From: Sphingobacterium griseoflavum
GTDB taxonomy: Bacteria; Bacteroidota; Bacteroidia; Sphingobacteriales; Sphingobacteriaceae
NCBI RefSeq assembly: GCF_014653155.1
Contig: NZ_BNAF01000001.1
Location: 62,001 to 126,000 of the forward strand
DNA length: 64,000 bases
Direction: 5' to 3'
In this document: positions 9,171 to 17,300 of the stretch, piece by piece
Layout: every line of letters begins with the position of its first letter
Numbering within the stretch: the first letter of the stretch is position 1
The notes under the pieces: model-generated
The model's input: the letters and a program-made list of their open reading frames with translations, nothing else
Told to the model about the DNA's origin: nothing
Database searches by the model: none
Position numbers and translations under genes: made by a program

Positions 9171-10400
9171 ATGGATATATTTAGATCCCTGTCTTATCCC
9201 AACTTCCGACTGCATGTCATTGGTCAAGCTATATCATTATTAGGCACTTGGATGCAACGTGTTGCTATCAGCTGGTTGGTATATGAAATGACCAATTCTG
9301 TCTTTTGGCTTGGATTCGTACAGTTCATATCGCTGCTTCCTTCGCTTGTCCTTTCTCCGTTTATTGGGTCGTTTGTCGATAGACATAAGAAGTACAAATT
9401 GGTTTTCCTAACGCAAATTGGTTTGATGGTTCAGGCTGGTGTATTGGCTTTGGTCGTCGGTTTGCACTGGGAGACTGTGTTTATCCTCTCGATACTGGGG
9501 TTCTTGCAAGGCATTATCAATGCTTTTGATGTAATGGGAAGACAATCCTTAATGATATCACTCGTGGACAACCGAAGGGATTTGCCCAATGCCATAGCGC
9601 TGAATTCGTCCATATTCAATGCTGCACGGATGGTTGGCCCGGCAATAGGCGGTATTCTATTGACCAAATATGGTGAATTTGTATGCTTTGGTGTAAATTT
9701 CGTGAGCTTTGTCCCCGTCATCATCTGCCTTATGCTTATGCGCGTCACAGAGGATCGCTCGAAGCTGACGAAGGAAAGCAATTGGAACGGGCTTGTTGAT
9801 GGTTTTTCGTATTTGAAGCGTTCACCCCACATCGCATCATTAATTATCGTTTTGACATGCTCTAGCTTATTGGTGATCCCATATACTTCCCTGCTTCCGG
9901 CAGTCGCAAAAGACTTGTTTAAGGGAGATGAATCGACATTTTCCTGGTTTGAGAGTGCGGCTGGCTTCGGCGCTATGTTGGGCGCTATCAGTATGGCTCG
10001 GCTTAAATCTGGACAGAATCTACGTTACCGCGTATTATTTGCCGCGTTTATGATGGGGATTTCTTTGTGTTTATTGGCATTTGCTCATTTTTTACCAACA
10101 GCACTGCTGTTTACCATGCTTGTTTCGTTGGCCATGATGATGCAGAATTCATCTATCAACACCTATATTCAGACACATGCAGTACCGCGTTACCGAGCAA
10201 GGACGATTAGTTACTATGTGATGGCCTTTCAGGGAATTGCTCCCATAGGTGCTCTATTTGTTGGCGCAACGGCAGAGTATTTCGGTCTCAAGCATACACT
10301 TTATATCATGGGAGGAGCGGGCATGCTTATTTCGCTGGGATACTATACCTATATTCGTCTGCACATCCATCGGCGGCTATTTAAGTTTCCGGCTTCTTAA
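9171..10400 (+). CDS. MFS transporter, EntS/MFS_3-like exporter
   Basis: A 409-residue inner-membrane protein from ATG 9171 (an upstream TTG at 9147 overlaps the -7 box). It has about 12 hydrophobic segments. The MFS_3 features are YPNFRLHVIGQAISLLGTWMQRVAISWLVYEMT at the start, the first cytoplasmic loop GSFVDRHKKYK (motif A), NAIALNSSIFNAARMVGPAIGGIL in TM5, and RYRARTISYYVMAFQGIAPIGALFVGATAEYFG. Relatives export enterobactin or drugs. The substrate here is unknown. It converges on the retropepsin gene, and the two coding regions overlap by 24 bases. Confidence 0.88.
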   Translation: MDIFRSLSYPNFRLHVIGQAISLLGTWMQRVAISWLVYEMTNSVFWLGFVQFISLLPSLVLSPFIGSFVDRHKKYKLVFLTQIGLMVQAGVLALVVGLHWETVFILSILGFLQGIINAFDVMGRQSLMISLVDNRRDLPNAIALNSSIFNAARMVGPAIGGILLTKYGEFVCFGVNFVSFVPVIICLMLMRVTEDRSKLTKESNWNGLVDGFSYLKRSPHIASLIIVLTCSSLLVIPYTSLLPAVAKDLFKGDESTFSWFESAAGFGAMLGAISMARLKSGQNLRYRVLFAAFMMGISLCLLAFAHFLPTALLFTMLVSLAMMMQNSSINTYIQTHAVPRYRARTISYYVMAFQGIAPIGALFVGATAEYFGLKHTLYIMGGAGMLISLGYYTYIRLHIHRRLFKFPAS

Positions 10401-10814
10401 CGTTAATTGCTCTTTTTGATAATCGATTTTTGCACCATAGGGACGGAGGATGTCACCGCCAACAACGCCAACCACAGGTTCGAGATTCATTTGCTCGTAG
10501 GCGTAATTGATTGAGCTCAGATCCAAGACGGCTGTTTGAAAGCGCTCGCGTTGCCAACCGTTGATTTTAAAAAGCGGTATCTCAAGCGTAAAGCTTTGCA
10601 TGGAATTCGTACCGAGGCCAGTCGATAGGATGTCCGTAATTTGGAAACGTTCTTCGGTAATGCCGGCGTTTAATAAGGTGTTTTTGTCCAGTACGGTTTT
10701 TGAAGCTCCCGTATCCAAAACCATTTTAAAAGGTTGGTCAAACAATACGACATCGACCAATAAATGGTATCCGTCGCCATGTAAGTCTATTATCGATAAG
10801 GGGATTTTTTGCAT
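10377..10814 (-). CDS. Retropepsin-like aspartic protease
   Basis: A 145-residue protein with a single aspartic protease lobe. The catalytic motif is MVLDTGASKTVLD with Asp34, followed by a hydrophobic-hydrophobic-Gly segment VVGVVGGDILRPYGAKIDY that forms the second half of the psi loop. A single lobe implies a homodimer, as in retroviral proteases and bacterial clan AA enzymes. There is no signal peptide, so it is probably cytoplasmic. Substrate is unknown. Its 3' end overlaps the MFS gene by 24 bases in convergent orientation. Confidence 0.85.
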   Translation of the reverse strand: MQKIPLSIIDLHGDGYHLLVDVVLFDQPFKMVLDTGASKTVLDKNTLLNAGITEERFQITDILSTGLGTNSMQSFTLEIPLFKINGWQRERFQTAVLDLSSINYAYEQMNLEPVVGVVGGDILRPYGAKIDYQKEQLTLRSRKLK

Positions 10815-10859
10815 GGACTAAACATAAACAATTTTTTTGTTCTTTTAGTTTAGAAAGAT

Positions 10860-10896
10860 AAATAGGGAGTAGGCTACATGCGCCTGTTCCCTATTT
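10860..10896 (-). terminator. Probable terminator of mdh
   Basis: AAATAGGGA (10860-10868) and TCCCTATTT (10888-10896) make a 9-bp stem 18 bases after the mdh stop. The following minus-strand tract ATCTTTCT is only moderately U-rich. Confidence 0.5.
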
Positions 10897-10914
10897 ACGG
10901 CTATTGAACAATCC

Positions 10915-11853
10915 CTATATGATGTTGTTATCGCGCAATACTTGATTCATATTGCGCACGGCGTCCGCGCTTTTTGCAAAAGCCTGCTTTTCTCTTTCGG
11001 AAAGCTCTAAAGGCACGATGCGATCCCAGCCATGCCGGTTAATGACAACGGGGACCCCAATATTGATGTCTTCTTGATCAAATTCCCCTTCGAGATAGAC
11101 CGAGGCGGTGAATACACGATTTTGATTGCGGACAATGCTTTCCACCATAGCGGCTGCCGCTGCGCCTGGGGCATACCATGCAGAAGTCCCGATTAATGCG
11201 GTCAACGTTGCACCCCCAACCATCGTCTTATGAACGATAGCTTCCTGTTCTTCTTCCGATAGAAAATGGGTGACAGGGATACTGTTCCAAGTAGCATGCT
11301 TAATCAGCGGGATCATCGTGGTATCACCATGGCCGCCCACAACGATGGCATTAAGGTCGTTTGCAGAGGCATTCAACTGGCTCGCCAGTTGGAACTTGAA
11401 GCGCGCCGAATCGAGGGCGCCTCCCATGCCGATAATACGGTTTTTAGCAATACCACTAGATTTTAAGGCTAGATAGGTCATGGTGTCCATTGGATTAGAT
11501 ACAACCAGGATAATTATATCTGGCGAATACTCCAGTAAATTCTGCACGACCGTTTTTACGATGCCCGCATTTGTTCCGATCAACTCTTCTCGCGTCATGC
11601 CAGGTTTTCGCGGAATGCCCGATGTAATGACCGCAACGGCAGATCCTGCGGTTTGGAGGTAATCGTTGGTTACGCCTTTAACTTTACTGTCAAAGCCCAA
11701 TAGCGCCGCGGTTTGCATCATATCTTGCGCTTTACCTTCGGCAACGCCTTCTTTGATATCCAAAAGAATAATCTCTTCGGCTATGTTTCTCCTTACTAGA
11801 TTGTCTGCCGTGGTTGCGCCCACGGCACCCGCTCCTATGACTGTAATTTTCAT
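10915..11853 (-). CDS. mdh: Malate dehydrogenase
   Basis: A 312-residue NAD-dependent dehydrogenase of the LDH-like malate dehydrogenase type, which converts malate to oxaloacetate in the TCA cycle. It shows the Rossmann glycine motif IGAGAVG (residues 6-12), Asp32 ending strand beta-2 (NAD preference), the substrate loop IPRKPGMTR with Arg82 and Arg88 (an arginine here favours malate over lactate), NPMD, Arg151, and the catalytic His175 in VVGGHGDTT. It stands alone, in the same region as sucAB but not in an operon with it. Confidence 0.95.
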   Translation of the reverse strand: MKITVIGAGAVGATTADNLVRRNIAEEIILLDIKEGVAEGKAQDMMQTAALLGFDSKVKGVTNDYLQTAGSAVAVITSGIPRKPGMTREELIGTNAGIVKTVVQNLLEYSPDIIILVVSNPMDTMTYLALKSSGIAKNRIIGMGGALDSARFKFQLASQLNASANDLNAIVVGGHGDTTMIPLIKHATWNSIPVTHFLSEEEQEAIVHKTMVGGATLTALIGTSAWYAPGAAAAAMVESIVRNQNRVFTASVYLEGEFDQEDINIGVPVVINRHGWDRIVPLELSEREKQAFAKSADAVRNMNQVLRDNNII

Positions 11854-11990
11854 GTTTTCTGGATTTTATGGTAAGAACTGATATGTAGTTAAATATACTA
11901 AAATTTGCCATAAAACTAAGCCCGGTAGGAAGATGTTTCATATATTTACGACGGGCTTTTGCCGAGCATAAGATTTTGCTGTAAACGTAA

Positions 11991-12023
11991 TAAAAAAACC
12001 TTCCTGCTGTCTGGCAAGGAAGG
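11991..12023 (-). terminator. Terminator of the tamB-tamL operon
   Basis: CCTTCCT (11999-12005) pairs with AGGAAGG (12017-12023) and is followed on the minus strand by a seven-base T-run. It lies 30 bases after the tamL stop. Confidence 0.75.
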
Positions 12024-12052
12024 CGTATTGAGGTCTGATATTGCTCGTTTTC

Positions 12053-14338
12053 CTAGAACGGATAACCAATAGCTAAATTGAAAACAAGGTTACGGTTTCT
12101 CCATTCGCGATCACCGAAATCGATAGCATTAAATACCCAACCGTTGTTCGTCCGCACGTGCGGAACTCGGAAAGGTATAGCTAAGTCGGTCCGAATGACT
12201 AAAAAATCAATGTCTACACGTAAGCCTAAACCACCGCCTACTGCAAGTTGTTCATAGAAACGCTTGGTTATTTCTGCACCAGGTCTATTTTCATCTCGGC
12301 GTTGCAACCATACATTGCCCGCGTCGACAAATGCAGCCCATTTAAAAATACCGGATATAGGGGCACGATACTCCGCATTCAGTTCTAGTTTAAAATCACC
12401 CGTTTGATCCGCAAAAAACTCATCAATCCCTAAATCGGCTACGTTCGTAAGGCCAGGCCCTACCGAGCGAGCGCGGAATGCCCGCATGCCGTTTGGTCCG
12501 CCAGAAAAGAATTGTTTTAAATAGGGAAGTTGTATGGAGTTGCCATACGAGTGGCTGACACCAATCATGGCCCGCGATACGAACATGGTATTCCGCGAGA
12601 GTTTCCAGTAATGGCGAAAGTCTGCTTCACCCCGAATGAATTGGGCGTAACGGGTGCCAAACAGGTAATCTGGGTTATTTGCAGAAGCGTCGGCTCCCTG
12701 TATCAGTCCTAACACATTCCCCGAAGTATTCAGCGCACTGCGCACGAAATAGGTATGTGTGCGGTCTTCCATATTGTTCTGGAATGTATACACATAGTTG
12801 GGTCCAAAGGAGAATTGCGGCTCGATGATGTGGCCGAGCGTCGGAAAATTACGGATTTGCTCTTGATACGCTTCGGTCACATTTCTTGGCTGTGCATAAA
12901 TAATCTCGGCCACGGTCAGGTCGTGTATTTTACGTTCATTCTCCTTCCAAGAATACCCGAAATTGAAGGTCATGGAATTCAAGGTATAAGCTGTGCGACG
13001 ATCCAAAAACTCGTAACGTAAACTTGTAAATGTACGTGGAATGAACTTGCGAGACGGCGCCCATTTATACGGAGAAAGGAGTCGTGGCCAACTAATGGAT
13101 GCTTCTGCGCCATAGCGTATAAAGTTGGAGTTTAGTGCTACTCCGCCCCCAGATTGCGTTTCAAATCCCGCAAAAGCGGTTAACGTCAGTGTCTCAAATC
13201 CTTTGAAAGCATTTTTAAGGCTCCAATTGACGTTGCCTTCGATCCCGTCATATACCGTAGCCGTTTTAGCGATCAATTCCGTTCGCAGGGTTCTTGGTTT
13301 CATCGGCGTCAGGTAATAATATACATCCATGGTATTTGCCGAGTCGGGACTATCAACGAAGTCATTCTTCACAAATTGAAACGTATTCATATTAACCAAA
13401 TGGTTAATTGTCATGTTATGATCTTCACGGTTGTACATTTCACCTTTGTGAAAAAACAGGTGGTTGGCCAGCACCTTATTCCGAAACTTGTTGTTCGGGT
13501 CATAAATGTAGTACTCTCCCTGATAGGCTTCTGTGCCTGCAGGTATTTCGCGGGAGTAGCCTCGGGCAGACTGCGTGTAATCTGGGAAAACAACGATTTT
13601 TCCGATACGTTGTGGCTGTTTGGAACGTTCTGGCGTTTCGGGCTTGAGGGTTAGGTACATATCCACCTGATGTGTGCCAACCGTACTATCAACATCTAAT
13701 AGCATGTGGTCTGCATTGAAATAATAATAACCCTTGTTTTTCATGAGGACATCAATACGTTCCCTTTCGTTAATGATGACGTCAAGGTTGTAATTATTAC
13801 CTGGACGCAAAAGCGATTCACGTTTTGTATCAGCCATATCTCTCCCCCATTGTTTGGTCGAGTCAACCTCGTACGCGACATTTCTGATCTTATAGAGAGG
13901 GCCGGGGAGTGCATCAAATTGTACGGTAGCTTTTTTGCCATCGATAATCGTGTCAGACGTAACTTGGGCCTGAAAGAAACCGAAGTTTTCCAGTCGATTT
14001 CGCAGGAGGTTTTGATTGTATTCCTGATTGACCTCGCTTAGCAGTACAGGGGCTTTCCCTTGACGCTTAATCCACCGCTTGATAAACCCGACGGTAGTGT
14101 CGGGGCCGCCCCCCATATTCCACAACGCTACTTTAAGTTTTGATGTGGGTTCTGGGCGCACGAAGCTTTGTAGACGACTTTCAAATAGCTCCTTGCGGTC
14201 TTTGTCAAGCGTGTCATTTTCAATATTTACGGTGGCTTCTTCAAAAAGGTGCTCCCCATCAGCTATATGCTTGGTCGTATTGCAACTCGCTAACAACAGG
14301 AGTAGTGCGTTTGCCAATAGCAGGTGATTACTTTTCAT
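12053..14338 (-). CDS. tamL: TamL: lipidated TamA/BamA-family outer-membrane assembly protein
   Basis: 761 residues from MKSNHLLLAN. A frame eight codons longer also exists, but the GGGA tract just upstream supports this ATG. A lipoprotein signal ends in LLLLASC, so unlike proteobacterial TamA the N-terminus is lipidated, which is the defining trait of TamL in Bacteroidota. POTRA-like domains follow (about residues 90-330), then a 16-strand Omp85 barrel with FFSGGPNGMRAFRARSVGPG (the VRGF/Y-type substrate motif region) and the terminal strand LVFNLAIGYPF. It overlaps the end of tamB by 11 bases and must be co-translated with it. Role: insertion or export of surface proteins together with TamB. 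Confidence 0.9.
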   Translation of the reverse strand: MKSNHLLLANALLLLLASCNTTKHIADGEHLFEEATVNIENDTLDKDRKELFESRLQSFVRPEPTSKLKVALWNMGGGPDTTVGFIKRWIKRQGKAPVLLSEVNQEYNQNLLRNRLENFGFFQAQVTSDTIIDGKKATVQFDALPGPLYKIRNVAYEVDSTKQWGRDMADTKRESLLRPGNNYNLDVIINERERIDVLMKNKGYYYFNADHMLLDVDSTVGTHQVDMYLTLKPETPERSKQPQRIGKIVVFPDYTQSARGYSREIPAGTEAYQGEYYIYDPNNKFRNKVLANHLFFHKGEMYNREDHNMTINHLVNMNTFQFVKNDFVDSPDSANTMDVYYYLTPMKPRTLRTELIAKTATVYDGIEGNVNWSLKNAFKGFETLTLTAFAGFETQSGGGVALNSNFIRYGAEASISWPRLLSPYKWAPSRKFIPRTFTSLRYEFLDRRTAYTLNSMTFNFGYSWKENERKIHDLTVAEIIYAQPRNVTEAYQEQIRNFPTLGHIIEPQFSFGPNYVYTFQNNMEDRTHTYFVRSALNTSGNVLGLIQGADASANNPDYLFGTRYAQFIRGEADFRHYWKLSRNTMFVSRAMIGVSHSYGNSIQLPYLKQFFSGGPNGMRAFRARSVGPGLTNVADLGIDEFFADQTGDFKLELNAEYRAPISGIFKWAAFVDAGNVWLQRRDENRPGAEITKRFYEQLAVGGGLGLRVDIDFLVIRTDLAIPFRVPHVRTNNGWVFNAIDFGDREWRNRNLVFNLAIGYPF

Positions 14339-17300
14339 TGGATTCCCTTTCTTCTTCCTCATTTCTTATTGCAGTATTGTCTTTTCTCTTTACGGTATCT
14401 TGCTTGCTGCGTGGGCGTTGATTAAAACTGGTTACGCCGTTTCCTTTAACGCTGTTTTGTCTTACTGGTTTGCTTCGGTCAGTCGTGTCCCGACGCCCAC
14501 CTCTATTTTGGCGACGTTCTAGGCTATCTTGAATAACGTTTCGTACGCTATCTCGATAAACCGAATCAACTTCTAATCTGTCGACATCAAAACGTCTCCT
14601 AAAATTTGGACTATCACTATTGTAATATTTATCAATAGCGCGCGAGCTCATGAAAATTTCCCGGAATCTATCGTACGTCAAGTTGGCAACCAAGCCTATA
14701 CCTGTCTCGATAAACTGGCCTTGTAAGGTAGGTTGATACTGATTGTTTCGGTACACACGACCGATGTATCTACCATCTGGTGACAAGCGGTATTCTAGGG
14801 ATACGTCACCTGCGATATTGGAAGTTTTCTCGCCAGGTCGTGCGTTCCCCTCGACCTCAAAGTTCGATCCTACTGTTATCTTCAACCGATCATCGAACAA
14901 TGCCCTCGATACACCGACGTTTAAGTCGGTACGATTCTGCGCACTTCCGGTCAGGTAGTCTTGTTCAGATTGTAAGTTAAAGTCAATGTCTACCCCACGA
15001 ATTAAATCAGAGGTCAGGTTGTTCAATTGTCCGGTTAGGAAGTTACTGAGGGTGCTCCGTGCGGCTCCTTCTACACCACCGCCTCCAGATAAACTTTCAA
15101 AAGGATTGGCCGACATAAATCTGCCTAAAGCAATCAAAGAGAAGACTTGTTTATTTAGTTCGGCAGGATCATTACGCATATTTGCCAACGCGATATTTAC
15201 GTTGTTGGTCACGTCTTGTGGTACCATAGAACTATTTTCATCCAACTGGATGTCGAAGCTAAGATTTGGTTTGAAGAGGGCTCCTGATAGTTTCAATAAT
15301 ACATTGAATGGGATACGCTGACGATATAGATTTTGTGCTTGTGGATTGACCTGAGATTGCACCAATTCCAACGTAGGGAATCGATTGGTGTACACGGCGG
15401 TAATACTCATATTGGCATCCAAGGGGTCGCCAGCCCAGGTAATTACGCTACCTTTTTGGAAGGTAAATCGTCTGGATAGCGGGCCTAAAGGTACGGTATA
15501 CTCACCTTTTTCGATGGTGTAGGTACCAGACATGGTAATCTTCTCACTGGCGTCAATCGCCGCTGTCAATTCGGCTACACCTTGAATATGCAACTCATCT
15601 TTTGTGCCTGGATCCAAGACTACCGTAAAACGGGCTTCGGGATCTGTTTGCAGTTTTAAGCTAATATCCATGCCGGTAAGCGCCGACGGTGCAGTAGTTA
15701 ACGAGTCTAATCGAGCAAAAATATTTCTGCTCGCCGTATCACTGCGATCTACAAATTTCACCACGCCATCCCGCTCCGCAACACCTGGGTTTTCATTTGG
15801 CACCACAAAGTAAAAGTCTGTCCGATCATTTGTGCGAATACTTCCGTCCACCCGCGGGCTATTCATGTCACCTGTCACGCGTAGATTTGTGGTGAGGTAC
15901 ATTTTTCCATAAAACATATCGTTATCTTCCATGGTAGAGTTCATCGCTTCAAAGTCATCCATAACCAAATTAAGGTTGAATGCAAAGTCGCGGTAATCGG
16001 TCGTCCGTACGGAACCATTTATGCGGGCCGTATTGTTTCTTGCATCACGAATTTCGAACTGCCTAAACTGTACACCTTGTTCGTTAAAGCGGATAGATTG
16101 ATTATCCATCCTGAGATCTGCGTTCAGCATGGCAATGTTCATTTGCGCTTGCTGGAAGGTTATTGCTCCATTTATTTTTGGCGCATCCAGCGTGCCGCTG
16201 ATGTTGATGTCGCCTACTAAATCGCCAGCAGCGTCCTCGATATAGCCTAAGCTAAAAGCTTGGATGGTGGTCATCTTCATCGGCTTTAAGGATAGCTTAG
16301 CGTCGATAGAAGAGGGACCTTCCGGCGGGCTGATAAAGTTACCCGTCAACTGCACGTCGTTGCCATTTTCGCTAATCTTTACATCTGCAGCGAAGGTGTT
16401 TTCCTGCACATTGTTGACATGGATCGCTATGTTACCTACGGTGTCTTTTCCAAAATGGAACTTCTCAATAGTCAAATCTGAAACAAATACTGGGCTGCTT
16501 TCCAAACGGGAAACAGTGGCTGCACCGTTAATCTTCCCACCTAGATTCAAGGATTCTGATTCGACAATTTCTGTCAATGTCTCTATCCTGAAATTGTTAA
16601 ATGTAAGATCGATAGGGGCATTTGCTGTACTGTCCTTGGACTGTATGAGGAATTCCTGACCTTCGTGGGACAAGCGGAAGTTTTCGGCGCGAAGACCTCC
16701 TGTTCCGAAACTGATTTGATTGGCTGGATCGATCTGCCAATCCTCATAGTGTAGTTTGAGACCATCTTCTTTCAAACGCAGCATGAAGTTGTTGTCGGCG
16801 ACTTGTACGCCAGCGCCAAGGTGATATTGCTCTCTGCCCGCCTTATCTTTTATCCAAAGGCCGAAGTCAATGTTGTTTTCGATCACACTTCCGCTCATTA
16901 CTGTGTTGGTCAATTCTATTGTGCCCACTTTGATTCTATTGATGAGAGCGGCGTAATAGAGTGTGCTGTCAGCCGTGATGAGGTCTACACCTACGTTCTC
17001 AATCAGCGTCCCGCCATATAGAATTTTTGGCGCTATAAGCTTCGCCATAAGGCTTTTGGAGGCGCTGTTGAAGGTTCCGTCAAGGGTTACGTCACGCATC
17101 TCTTCCAACTCAGGCAAGAATTCTCGTATGAAGCGTGAGTTATTTAATGTAGCACTAAACTCGAAATTTTGTGGCTCGTAGGCCAGCGTTGTTTGTTGTT
17201 GCCCCGTAGGGTTATAATACATGCGTACAATGTCTTGAATTGAAGCCCCAAGTTCTGTCAACCTATATTTTCCGACCAAATGGGCTTTCAAAAACTCCGA

